Assembly (NCBI RefSeq): GCF_002161215.1
Contig: NZ_NFMB01000007.1
Coordinates: 186,001-250,000, forward strand
Direction of reading: 5' to 3'
DNA length: 64,000 nt
Source: Flavonifractor sp. An10
Lineage (GTDB): Bacteria > Bacillota > Clostridia > Oscillospirales > Oscillospiraceae
Shown: piece by piece, positions 45,650-52,859 of the stretch
Position numbering within the stretch: the first letter of the stretch is position 1
Layout of the letters: each line of letters begins with the position of its first letter
The notes under the pieces: model-generated
What the model was told of the DNA's origin: nothing
Seen by the model: the letters and a program-made list of their open reading frames with translations, nothing else
The model's database searches: none
Translations under genes and position numbers: made by a program

Positions 45650-46189
45650 CTAACGGGTGGGATTGCGCACCTCATACCGGCCGCTGCCCGGCCTGGCGGC
45701 ATCGGGGCTCTGGAGCCGGGAGGTGAACGAGCGGGCATGGCACAGGGCGATGGCCACCGCGTCGGCGGCGTCGTCCGGCTTGGGGACGGCCTTCAGGTTC
45801 AGCAGGCGGCGGGTCATTTCCATGACCTGCCGCTTCTCCGCCTTGCCGTAGCCCACCACCGCCTGCTTCACCTGGCTGGGGGTGTACTCATAGATGGGCA
45901 CGCCCCGGCGCTCGGCGGAGAGCAGGATCACGCCCCTGGCCTGGGCCACGCCGATGCCCGTGGTGATGTTGTTGTTGAAAAACAGCTCCTCCACCGCCAT
46001 GGCCTGGGGCTTGAACTGCTCCAGCAGCAGCTCCATGTCATCGGCAATCCGGAGCAGCCGGGCGGGCAGAGGCTCCCCCGCCGGGGTGGTGATGGCGCCG
46101 CACTGCACCAGCCGCTGCCGCCCGCGATCCGCCTCCACCAGGCCGAAGCCCACGATGGCGAAGCCCGGGTCGATTCCTAAAATCAGCAT
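45650..46189 (-). CDS. ruvC: Holliday junction resolvase RuvC
   Basis: A 179-residue endonuclease that resolves Holliday junctions. Catalytic acids lie in LGIDPGFAIVGFG (Asp7-type), VEELFFNNN (Glu), and PDDAADAVAIALCHA (two Asp). The ATG at 46189 has AGAAAGGGAA upstream and gives the canonical N-terminus. It is first in the ruvC-ruvA-(fusion)-ruvB order. Confidence 0.96.
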   Translation of the reverse strand: MLILGIDPGFAIVGFGLVEADRGRQRLVQCGAITTPAGEPLPARLLRIADDMELLLEQFKPQAMAVEELFFNNNITTGIGVAQARGVILLSAERRGVPIYEYTPSQVKQAVVGYGKAEKRQVMEMTRRLLNLKAVPKPDDAADAVAIALCHARSFTSRLQSPDAARPGSGRYEVRNPTR

Positions 46190-46295
46190 GGTATGCGTTC
46201 CCTTTCTCAGTCCATACAGAAAATATTGTACCACGGCGGCCACGGCGGCGCAAGATGGAAAACAGGCCGGAACACACTGTGCTCCAGCCTGTCGC

Positions 46296-47174
46296 TTACG
46301 CCCTGGGATGGGCTTTGTTGTAGACGTTTTTCAGCTTCTGGTTCACCAGCTGGGCGTAGATCTGGGTGGACGAGATATCCGCGTGGCCCAGCATCTCCTG
46401 GATGGAGTGGAGATCCGCCCCGTTTTCCAGCAGGTGGGCGGCGAAGGAGTGGCGCAGGGTGTGGGGAGTGATCTCCGTCTGGATGCCCGCCTTCTCCTGG
46501 TAGTGCTTGATGATCTTCCAGAAGCCCTGGCGGCTCATCCGCTCCCCGCTCATGTTGACGAACAGGGCCCGCTCATCGGGGTGCTCCACCATCTGGGGCC
46601 GCACGTGGGTGATATAGTCCTCCAGGGCCTGAACCGCCGCGGGATAGAGGGGGATCATCCGCTCCTTTCCCCGGCCGGCGCAGCGGAGGAAGCCCGCCGC
46701 CAGGTTGACGCTCTCCAGATCCAGGCCGATGAGCTCCGACACCCGGATGCCGGTGGCGTAGAGCAACTCCAGCATGGCCCGATCCCGGCAGCCCTTGGCG
46801 TCGGAGGGGTCGGGCTGCTCCAGAAACAGCTCCACCTCCTTGGAGGTGAGGATGTGGGGCAGCTTGCGCTCCACCCTGGCCGGGGACAGTCCCCGGGCCG
46901 GGTTCACCGCCACCAGCCCCTTCCCCATCAGGTAGGTGTAAAAGGACTTGAGGGAGGCCAGGCTGCGGGTCACCGTGGCCGCCGACTTTCCCTTGGATGT
47001 GAGGAAGCGGGTGTAAGCCTCCACATCCCGCTGCTCCGCCTGCTCCGGCAGGAGCTCCTCCCCCGCCAGCCAGTGCAGATACTGGTTCACATCCCGCAGG
47101 TAGGAACTCAGGGTGTTGGAAGAAGCACGCTTTTCCTCGGTCAGGTAGTGGGCATAGCCCGATTGATAATCCAT
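46296..47174 (-). CDS. xerD: Tyrosine recombinase XerD
   Basis: A 292-residue recombinase for chromosome dimer resolution. The N-terminal domain is about 1-95. The catalytic domain has Arg144 (TGIRVSE), His238-x-x-Arg241 (PHTLRH), His264 (LGHADI) and Tyr273 (TQIYAQ). The beta-hairpin normally GKGxKER reads GRGKER: the usual catalytic Lys position is Arg168 and one residue is missing, with Lys170 next to it. It follows spoIIM by 27 bases, as in Bacillus, where spoIIM and xerD (ripX) are close. A dif-like sequence lies upstream of the operon. Confidence 0.93.
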   Translation of the reverse strand: MDYQSGYAHYLTEEKRASSNTLSSYLRDVNQYLHWLAGEELLPEQAEQRDVEAYTRFLTSKGKSAATVTRSLASLKSFYTYLMGKGLVAVNPARGLSPARVERKLPHILTSKEVELFLEQPDPSDAKGCRDRAMLELLYATGIRVSELIGLDLESVNLAAGFLRCAGRGKERMIPLYPAAVQALEDYITHVRPQMVEHPDERALFVNMSGERMSRQGFWKIIKHYQEKAGIQTEITPHTLRHSFAAHLLENGADLHSIQEMLGHADISSTQIYAQLVNQKLKNVYNKAHPRA

Positions 47175-47201
47175 CCGTCCAACACCTTCTCACACAATTC
47201 T

Positions 47202-47828
47202 CTATCCGGCCAGCAGGGTGCCGGCCAAGCCGGACACCAGCGCGGGAACCGCGAAGCCGTCCAGCAGCATACACACACACAAAGCCGCGGCGCACCCGCC
47301 GCAGCGCAGCCAATAGGCCCGTCCATAGAGGGGGGCGGCCTTGCTCTCCCCCCAGACCCGCCCGGCCAGTGTCCGGGCGGTCATGAAGCTCTGCACCCCC
47401 AGCACAAAGAGCGCCGGGACAGAAAACGCCCCGCCCACGCCGAACACCAGCAGGGCAAGCAGACAGCCCGTACCGCCGAAGATGCGCACGAAAGAGGCGA
47501 TGGAAAAGGCCAGCAGGAACCCCCGCACCGCGAAGAGCAGGGGCAGGGCCAGCAGGCCCAGGGCCGTGAAGCCCAGCAGAAGGGCCAGCAGCGGCCAGCG
47601 CAGAGTCTCCCACACCAGCGCGGCCAGGGCCGGCGGAGCGGTCTCCCCCGCCTGTGCGGCCCGCAGGAAGCCCTCCACATAGGCGGCCAGGCTCTCCTGC
47701 CCGCCGCCGTCCACACAGCCGGCCAGCAGGCAGCCCGCCAGCCCGCCCAGGAAAAAGCAGGCCGACACCGCCGCCAATATCAGCACCGACCCGTCCGCCG
47801 ATGTGCTCCAACGGTCTGCCCTCCGCAT
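47202..47828 (-). CDS. spoIIM: Stage II sporulation protein M
   Basis: A 208-residue integral membrane protein of the SpoIIM family, part of the SpoIID-SpoIIM-SpoIIP machine that thins septal peptidoglycan during engulfment. Five hydrophobic helices are visible, with GGLAGCLLAG, ALLLGFTALGLLALPLL and the later RGFLLAFSIASFVRIFGG in typical order. The ATG at 47828 has GGGAGGTGGGAG upstream. It has its own promoter and is followed by xerD. Confidence 0.85.
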   Translation of the reverse strand: MRRADRWSTSADGSVLILAAVSACFFLGGLAGCLLAGCVDGGGQESLAAYVEGFLRAAQAGETAPPALAALVWETLRWPLLALLLGFTALGLLALPLLFAVRGFLLAFSIASFVRIFGGTGCLLALLVFGVGGAFSVPALFVLGVQSFMTARTLAGRVWGESKAAPLYGRAYWLRCGGCAAALCVCMLLDGFAVPALVSGLAGTLLAG

Positions 47829-47898
47829 GGCTCCCACCTCCCATGGGAGTGTATGCGGACAGGGCCGCCCGTAGACGTGCCGGAACTTTCCTATGCTA

Positions 47899-47927
47899 AC
47901 TATAGACCAACTGAGCCGCGTGTGCAA
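47899..47927 (-). promoter_or_regulatory. spoIIM-xerD promoter
   Basis: -35 TTGCAC (47927-47922), a 17-bp spacer and -10 TATAGT (47904-47899). Confidence 0.65.
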
Positions 47928-47969
47928 GAATCCCGGGATAAAAAAATCATTTTTGGTTATTATGCCGAC

Positions 47970-47997
47970 ATTTTATGTAAACCTTATTATGTAAATC
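47970..47997. other. dif-like site, candidate
   Basis: In an AT-rich gap lie two direct copies of TTATGTAAA, 14 bases apart (from 47973 and 47987). Read as 11-6-11, 47970-47997 has arms ATTTTATGTAA and TTATGTAAATC around ACCTTA. Compared with the Bacillus dif arms, 6 of 11 and 9 of 11 positions match. The 28-mer ending at 47983 has a better right arm (10 of 11) but a poor left arm. It lies between a terminator and a promoter, upstream of xerD. Confidence 0.42.
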
Positions 47998-48009
47998 CCA
48001 CAAACCAAA

Positions 48010-48040
48010 AGAGGGGCGCCGCAGTGTGCGGCGCCCCTCT
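48010..48040. terminator. Terminator after the SCIFF maturase gene
   Basis: A 13-bp perfect GC-rich stem with a 3-nt loop; in the minus direction TTTT and TTTG follow. The ~100 bases between it and the maturase stop codon are AT-rich and hold no gene. Confidence 0.85.
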
Positions 48041-48144
48041 TCCTCGCCTCTTTATGCTGTTTTTAACGCATATCTCCGAAAAATTCAGAACCTTTTGGGC
48101 TGATTACACTCGATTACATTCCGTATAATTACGATCTGTATACC

Positions 48145-49506
48145 TCAGTCCGCCATGCCCGCCGCAATAGCCCGCAGGGCGATGGCGCACTCCAGCCGCT
48201 TGCGCTCCAGCTCGCACCCCACCCGGTGGGGCTTTTTTATGTCGCCGTTGACAAGCAGATTGGAGGCGGAACACCCGCCGGAGCAGTAGAACCGGGCCCA
48301 GCAGTCCCGGCACTCCTCCCGGGTGTAGATGTTCAGCCCGGCAAAGCGGCCGGACAGCTCCTTGTCAAAGGTGCCGTCGTGGACGCTGCCCAGCCTGTAG
48401 TCCTCGTTGCCCACGAACTGGTGGCAGGGATAGATATCCCCCTCCGGGGTGATGGCCACGTACTCGCAGCCCGCGCCGCAGCCCCGCAGCCGCTTGATCA
48501 CGCAGGGCCCCTGGGCCAGATCCACATTGAAATGGAAGAAATTGGTCTCTGGGTGATCCTTCAGGTACTCGGCCAGGCGCTCGTACTCGGCCTCCAGCTC
48601 GGGCAGATCCTCCTCCTGGAGCGCATAGGGATCTTCCCTCTTCCCCACCACCGGCTCCACCGACACGTTCCTGCCGATGGCCGCCAGGGCCTTCACGTCC
48701 TCAGCGAAGTCCTTGTGGAAGCGGGTGAAGGTGCCCCGCAGATAGTAATCCTTGGTGCCCCGGCCGGCGATGAGCTTCTCAAACTTGGGGACGATCACGT
48801 CATAGCTGCCCTTGCCGTTGACGGTGGGACGCAGATCGTCATTGACCTCCTTCCGGCCGTCCAGGGACAGCACGGCGTTGGACATCTCCCGGTTGATGTA
48901 CTCGATGTTCTCGTCATTGAGGAGCACGCCGTTGGTGGTGATAGTAAAGCGGAAGCATTTGTCGTGCTCCTTCTCCACGGAGCGGGCGTACTCCACCGTC
49001 TTCTTCACCGTATCCATGGCCATCAGGGGCTCCCCGCCGAAGAAGTCCACCTCGATGTTGCGCCGGTGGCCGGACTTCTCAATCACAAAGTCGATGGCCT
49101 TCTTGGCGGTCTCAAAGTCCATGGTCATGCGGTGGCCGGTGCCGAAGTCGCCGGTACCCGCGAAGCAGTACTTGCACCGCAGGTTGCAGTCGTGGGACAC
49201 ATGGAGGCACAGGGCCTTCACCAGGGCCTGCTGCTGCATGGACGCGGCCTTCTCCCGGTCGATGTAGTCGTCCTCCTCAAAGAGCAGGCCCTGCTCCGCC
49301 AGGCCGCGCAGCTCCTGCCAGGCCTCCTCCAGGGCGGCGGGGTCGTACTGGGGCAGCCTGGCTGCCACCTCCGCCGGGCAGTGCTCTCCCATGGGGGGCT
49401 CCACCAGCTCCAGCAGGTGGTAGGTCAGCTCATCCAGCACATGGACGGCGCCGCTGTTCACATCCACGGCGACGTTCACGCCGAGGCATTGAAAGGTATG
49501 TACCAT
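48145..49506 (-). CDS. scfB: SCIFF maturase, radical SAM/SPASM enzyme
   Basis: A 453-residue radical SAM enzyme that installs thioether crosslinks in the SCIFF peptide. The N-terminal part (about 1-90) is a peptide-binding RRE-like region. The SAM cluster is Cys107, Cys111, Cys114 (CNLRCKYC), followed by FFGGEPLMA. The C-terminal SPASM domain binds two further clusters (GCGAGCEYVAITPEGDIYPC, later CRDCWARFYCSGGCSA). Its neighbour encodes the peptide itself, which makes the assignment secure. The ATG at 49506 gives the family N-terminus MVHTFQCLG; its ribosome site is weak. Confidence 0.96.
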   Translation of the reverse strand: MVHTFQCLGVNVAVDVNSGAVHVLDELTYHLLELVEPPMGEHCPAEVAARLPQYDPAALEEAWQELRGLAEQGLLFEEDDYIDREKAASMQQQALVKALCLHVSHDCNLRCKYCFAGTGDFGTGHRMTMDFETAKKAIDFVIEKSGHRRNIEVDFFGGEPLMAMDTVKKTVEYARSVEKEHDKCFRFTITTNGVLLNDENIEYINREMSNAVLSLDGRKEVNDDLRPTVNGKGSYDVIVPKFEKLIAGRGTKDYYLRGTFTRFHKDFAEDVKALAAIGRNVSVEPVVGKREDPYALQEEDLPELEAEYERLAEYLKDHPETNFFHFNVDLAQGPCVIKRLRGCGAGCEYVAITPEGDIYPCHQFVGNEDYRLGSVHDGTFDKELSGRFAGLNIYTREECRDCWARFYCSGGCSASNLLVNGDIKKPHRVGCELERKRLECAIALRAIAAGMAD

Positions 49507-49539
49507 ATCTGTTCGTTCCTCACTTGATTCCGGCATGGA

Positions 49540-49566
49540 AAAAGGGTGGGGGTACCCCACCCTTTT
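49540..49566 (-). terminator. Attenuator-like stem between scfA and scfB
   Basis: A 12-bp perfect stem (AAAAGGGTGGGG and complement) with loop GTA, followed in the minus direction by TTTTTCC. It sits in the 76-base gap between precursor and maturase genes, and likely lets most transcripts stop after scfA so that peptide exceeds enzyme. Confidence 0.85.
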
Positions 49567-49582
49567 CAAGCCCTGTTCGTTC

Positions 49583-49723
49583 TTACTGGTTCTCGCACTT
49601 CTGATTGGCGACGGTGCAAGAGGTCTTGCAGGCGGACTGGCAGGAGGTCTGGCACTCCCCGCAGCCGCCGTGGGCGGCGCTCTTCTTCAGGGTCGCGCCG
49701 TTCAGCGTCTTGACATGCTTCAT
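49583..49723 (-). CDS. scfA: SCIFF ranthipeptide precursor
   Basis: A 46-residue peptide, the six-cysteines-in-forty-five (SCIFF) ranthipeptide. Cys21, 24, 28, 32, 36 and 43 match the family, and the middle part GGCGECQTSCQSACKTSC is near-identical to known SCIFF peptides. The maturase forms Cys-to-Thr thioethers in this family. The ATG at 49723 has GGGAGGG upstream and a sigma-A promoter before it. SCIFF is nearly universal in Clostridia and its role is linked to population-level regulation, not clearly settled. Confidence 0.97.
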   Translation of the reverse strand: MKHVKTLNGATLKKSAAHGGCGECQTSCQSACKTSCTVANQKCENQ

Positions 49724-49757
49724 TCTCGTTTCCCTCCCATGGCGATAGTTTAGAATG

Positions 49758-49786
49758 AGTATACCACATCCATCGCCTGATTTCAA
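49758..49786 (-). promoter_or_regulatory. scfA promoter
   Basis: -35 TTGAAA (49786-49781), a 17-bp spacer and -10 TATACT (49763-49758). The start is about 30 bases before the scfA ATG. Confidence 0.85.
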
Positions 49787-50215
49787 TTATTTTCTGCGTT
49801 TTTTCCGGGGTGCGGCTTTTTTCTTCCCACTCCCCAGCAGCCCGGCGGTTGCGCCGCCGCACAGGCAGCCGCACAGCAGTCCGATGCCTCCGGCCTCCAG
49901 GGACACATTCTCAAAGCACAGCGAGCCGATGGTGAGCAGCAGCAGGAACAGCACGGCCCCGGCGGTCAGGCCCACAATCAGCGCCCGGCTCCCGCACCGC
50001 CGCACAGCCAGCACCCCGCCGGCAAAGGCCCCCAGCACGCAGCCCACGATGGTCAGCTGGTACATCAGCTCCTCCCCCGCCAGGCCGCCGGAGATGGCCG
50101 CCGACGCGGCCAGCAGAAAGACAAAACACACCGCCAGGGCCAGCACACCGCCCAGCACGATTCCCATGCCGCAGCGGATCAGCTTCGCGCCCTGCTCCTC
50201 CTCTTTTTTCCCCAT
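49787..50215 (-). CDS. TIGR04086-type small membrane protein
   Basis: A 142-residue protein with four hydrophobic helices (GIVLGGVLALAVCFVFLLA, then VGCVLGAFAGGVLAV, LTAGAVLFLLLLTIG and IGLLCGCLCGGATAGLLG) and a Lys/Arg-rich C-tail (KKKAAPRKKRRK). It resembles the TIGR04086 family, found in Clostridia near SCIFF loci. I recall that association from the family description and cannot check it here. The ATG at 50215 has GGAGGG upstream. Function unknown; membrane location next to a secreted-type peptide suggests, but does not show, a link. Confidence 0.75.
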   Translation of the reverse strand: MGKKEEEQGAKLIRCGMGIVLGGVLALAVCFVFLLAASAAISGGLAGEELMYQLTIVGCVLGAFAGGVLAVRRCGSRALIVGLTAGAVLFLLLLTIGSLCFENVSLEAGGIGLLCGCLCGGATAGLLGSGKKKAAPRKKRRK

Positions 50216-50283
50216 AGAAACACCCTCCCTTGGCATGGATTTCTACTGAAACCTATGCAGGGAGGGTGCTGGCTAGTACGATA

Positions 50284-50652
50284 TTACTTCTTGTCCTTGG
50301 AATCCTTGGTGTCCTTGGTATCCGCAGGGGCGTTCTCCGTGGACTGGGTGCCCTTGGTGGAGATGGCCCACTTGGTAAACTCGATGCGCACCCGGTCGGC
50401 GCTGGTCTCGATAACGATGGTGTCCTCCTTCACCTGGCAGATGGTGCCTACTATGCCGCCGATGGTGGTGATCTCGTCACCCACCGCCAGCTCGGAACGC
50501 ATCTTGGCCGCCGCCTTCTTCTTCTTGTTTTCCGGCCGGATCAGCAGGAAGTAGAAGACCGCGATCAGGATCACCAGCGGCAGAATCATCTGGGCCATCT
50601 GTCCCCCAGCAGCTGTCTCTGTCAGCATTGCGTTTGCAACCTGTGTAAACAA
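50284..50652 (-). CDS. yajC: Sec translocase accessory protein YajC
   Basis: A 122-residue single-pass membrane protein of the SecDF-YajC complex. The helix is about 15-33 (MILPLVILIAVFYFLLIRP), followed by KKKKAAAKMRSELAVGDEITTIGGIVG, the family signature, and a Lys/Asp-rich tail. The start is a TTG with GGAGGG six bases upstream; the first in-frame ATG (50628) has no ribosome site. A promoter and a 9-bp dyad lie directly upstream. Confidence 0.92.
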   Translation of the reverse strand: MFTQVANAMLTETAAGGQMAQMILPLVILIAVFYFLLIRPENKKKKAAAKMRSELAVGDEITTIGGIVGTICQVKEDTIVIETSADRVRIEFTKWAISTKGTQSTENAPADTKDTKDSKDKK

Positions 50653-50672
50653 TTGTATCCCTCCGATTTCAG

Positions 50673-50696
50673 CTTTGATAAAAGGACTTATCAAAG
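50673..50696. promoter_or_regulatory. Dyad over the yajC transcript start
   Basis: CTTTGATAA and TTATCAAAG, 9 bp each, 6 bases apart. It lies just downstream of the -10 box, so it could be a repressor operator or a 5' stem protecting the mRNA. Confidence 0.6.
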
Positions 50697-50700
50697 GGAC

Positions 50701-50729
50701 ATTATAAAGCCAAATGCAGGATTTGACAA
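50701..50729 (-). promoter_or_regulatory. yajC promoter
   Basis: -35 TTGTCA (50729-50724), a 17-bp spacer and -10 TATAAT (50706-50701). Confidence 0.82.
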
Positions 50730-50758
50730 GCCCTTTTCCCGTTTCCTTTACAAAAACT

Positions 50759-51889
50759 TCACAGCCGCCCGGACAGCTTCTCCGAGTACTCCGCCCGGAA
50801 GGCGGCGAACTGCCCTTCGTCCAGGGCCTGGCGGATGCGCTGAGTCAGCTTGTTGTAGAAATAGAGGTTGTGGAGCACCGCCAGGCGCATAGCCAGCATC
50901 TCCTCCGCCGCAAACAGGTGGCGCAGATAGGCCCGGGAGAAGTTCCGGCATACCGGGCAGTCGCAGTCCGGGTCGATGGGCCGCTCATCCAGCTTGTACT
51001 TCTCATTGCGGATGTTCAGCGCCCCCGACCAGGTGAAGAGCTTGGCGTGGCGGGCATTGCGGGCGGGCATGACACAGTCGAAGAAGTCCACGCCCCGGGC
51101 CACCCCCTCGATGATGTTGGAGGGAGTGCCCACCCCCATGAGGTAGCGGGGCTTGTCCGCCGGCATCCAGGGCTCCACCGCGTCGATGATGTCGTACATC
51201 ACCTGGGTGGGCTCCCCCACCGCCAGGCCGCCGATGGCGTACCCGTCGCAGTCCAGCTTGGCGATCTCCTTCATGTGCCAGATGCGCAGATCCTCAAAGG
51301 TGGCCCCCTGGTTGATGCCGAAGAGCATCTGCCGGGGGTTCACCGTGTCGGGCAGGGCGTTGAGCCGGTTGTGCTCCGCCACACACCGCTCCAGCCAGCG
51401 GAGGGTGCGCTCGCAGGAGGCCTTGGCGTACTCATAGGTGGCCGGGTTCTCCACGCACTCGTCAAAGGCCATGGCGATGTCAGAGCCCAGGTTGGACTGG
51501 ATCTGCATGGACTCCTCCGGCCCCATGAAGATGCGCCGGCCGTCGATGTGGGAGGCAAAGGTGACCCCCTCCTCCTTGATCTTGCGCAGGCCGGACAGGG
51601 AGAACACCTGGAACCCGCCGGAGTCGGTGAGGATAGGGCCGTCCCACCGCATGAACTTGTGCAGGCCGCCCATCTGGCGCACCACCTGGTCGCCGGGGCG
51701 CAGGTGGAGGTGGTAGGTGTTGGACAGCTCCACCTGGCAGCCGATCTCCTTCAGATCCAGGGCGGATACCGCCCCCTTGATGGCCCCCTGGGTGCCCACG
51801 TTCATGAACACCGGCGTCTGCACCGTGCCGTGGGCGCAGGTGAACACGCCCCGCCGGGCCTTCCCCTCTGTTTTCAGGACTTCAAACAC
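50759..51889 (-). CDS. tgt: Queuine tRNA-ribosyltransferase
   Basis: A 376-residue enzyme exchanging guanine-34 for preQ1 in tRNAs with GUN anticodons. Features are TPVFMNVGTQGAIKG, the catalytic Asp in LTDSGGFQVFSLS, YLMGVGTP and the nucleophile region FDCVMPARNARHA, and the zinc site CDCPVCRNFSRAYLRHL with the His downstream (VLHN). The GTG start has AAAGGAG seven bases upstream. It shares the queuosine pathway with queA at 57.4 kb. It has its own promoter and is divergent from the Xre-type regulator gene. Confidence 0.96.
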   Translation of the reverse strand: MFEVLKTEGKARRGVFTCAHGTVQTPVFMNVGTQGAIKGAVSALDLKEIGCQVELSNTYHLHLRPGDQVVRQMGGLHKFMRWDGPILTDSGGFQVFSLSGLRKIKEEGVTFASHIDGRRIFMGPEESMQIQSNLGSDIAMAFDECVENPATYEYAKASCERTLRWLERCVAEHNRLNALPDTVNPRQMLFGINQGATFEDLRIWHMKEIAKLDCDGYAIGGLAVGEPTQVMYDIIDAVEPWMPADKPRYLMGVGTPSNIIEGVARGVDFFDCVMPARNARHAKLFTWSGALNIRNEKYKLDERPIDPDCDCPVCRNFSRAYLRHLFAAEEMLAMRLAVLHNLYFYNKLTQRIRQALDEGQFAAFRAEYSEKLSGRL

Positions 51890-51933
51890 AGTAAAACTCC
51901 TTTGTCTTCAAAGCAATGGATTCAGCAGACATT

Positions 51934-51962
51934 ATCATACCAGAAGGCGGGGAACTTGGCAA
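51934..51962 (-). promoter_or_regulatory. tgt promoter
   Basis: -35 TTGCCA (51962-51957), a 17-bp spacer and -10 TATGAT (51939-51934). Confidence 0.75.
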
Positions 51963-52022
51963 GGTTTCCGGCAAAAGCGGGCATTTCCCCGCCGCTGCAA
52001 CCACCGGTTGCCGAATAGTTGG

Positions 52023-52051
52023 TGGACAGGACGGGTACCTTCCCTTATAAT
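52023..52051 (+). promoter_or_regulatory. Promoter of the Xre-type regulator gene
   Basis: -35 TGGACA (52023-52028), a 17-bp spacer and -10 TATAAT (52046-52051), 20 bases before the ATG. The divergent tgt promoter lies 60 bases away. Confidence 0.8.
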
Positions 52052-52070
52052 TGGGCTCGAGGTGAGGACA

Positions 52071-52859
52071 ATGACACTGGGAGAGCGCATCCGGGAGCAG
52101 AGGAAGGCCAGGGGCATGTCCCAGGAGATGGTGGCCGGGCACCTGGGGGTGAGCCGCCAGGCGGTGGCCAAATGGGAGAGCGGCCAGTCCGCCCCCAGCG
52201 CGGAGAACCTCCACAGGCTGGCGGAGCTGCTGGGCACCACCGCCGGCAGCCTGCTGGATTCCCCGGCAGTGGGGAGCGGAGCCGCAGAGCAGGCCTACGC
52301 CCTCCTCCGGGCGGAGCGGGAGGCGGAGAGACGCCGGAGCCGGCGGCGGCGCAATCTTCTGGCCGCCCTGGCCGTGGCGGGGGCCTATCTGGTCATCTAC
52401 CTGCTGGGGCGGATCTTCGGCACCGCGCCGGGCAGCTATTCTTTGGCGGGCTGGCTGTTCGGGAATGATCCCCAGCAGCTCTCCTACCTGTACGGCTGGC
52501 TGCTCCGCCAGAAGCTGTTCTGGGCCGCCCTGCTGATCTCCGCCCTCCCTGCCCTTTGGGGAAAATACCGGTTCTCAGCCACCGCCTCCATCGGCTTTGC
52601 CCTGGGCCTGGCGCTGGGGGAGCTGGCGGGCCCCAACCCCGCCGGGGCCCTCTGGGGACACGGCCACGACGGATGGGCCATCTGGGGCGGGTGCTTCCTG
52701 CTCTCCCTGGCTATGGGCGGGGTGCTGGAGCGGCTGTCCCGGCGGGGATTGGCTGTCAAATCCCGGGCCTTCCTGCTCTGGTGCGCCCTGTTTGTGCTGG
52801 GCACGGCCGCTGTGGTCTTACTGGTTAAATGGGGCACTCCGGTTCCAACCGGAAGCTGA
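52071..52859 (+). CDS. Xre-family regulator with membrane domain
   Basis: A 262-residue protein. The Cro/CI-type helix-turn-helix is at about 3-58 (LGERIREQRKARGMSQEMVAGHLGVSRQAVAKWESG). A charged linker (RAEREAERRRSRRRR) leads to about four membrane helices (LLAALAVAGAYLVIYLLG, FWAALLISALPALWG, IGFALGLALGELAG, and a last near 235-255). Such membrane-tethered Xre regulators are common in Firmicutes and their signals unknown. GAGGTGAGG precedes the ATG. Its 3' end overlaps the convergent C45 gene by 42 bases. Confidence 0.9.
   Translation: MTLGERIREQRKARGMSQEMVAGHLGVSRQAVAKWESGQSAPSAENLHRLAELLGTTAGSLLDSPAVGSGAAEQAYALLRAEREAERRRSRRRRNLLAALAVAGAYLVIYLLGRIFGTAPGSYSLAGWLFGNDPQQLSYLYGWLLRQKLFWAALLISALPALWGKYRFSATASIGFALGLALGELAGPNPAGALWGHGHDGWAIWGGCFLLSLAMGGVLERLSRRGLAVKSRAFLLWCALFVLGTAAVVLLVKWGTPVPTGS

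Noticed and set aside
51890-52022. preQ1 riboswitch before tgt
   Set aside because: No compact preQ1 pseudoknot core or A-rich tail seen in the short leader.
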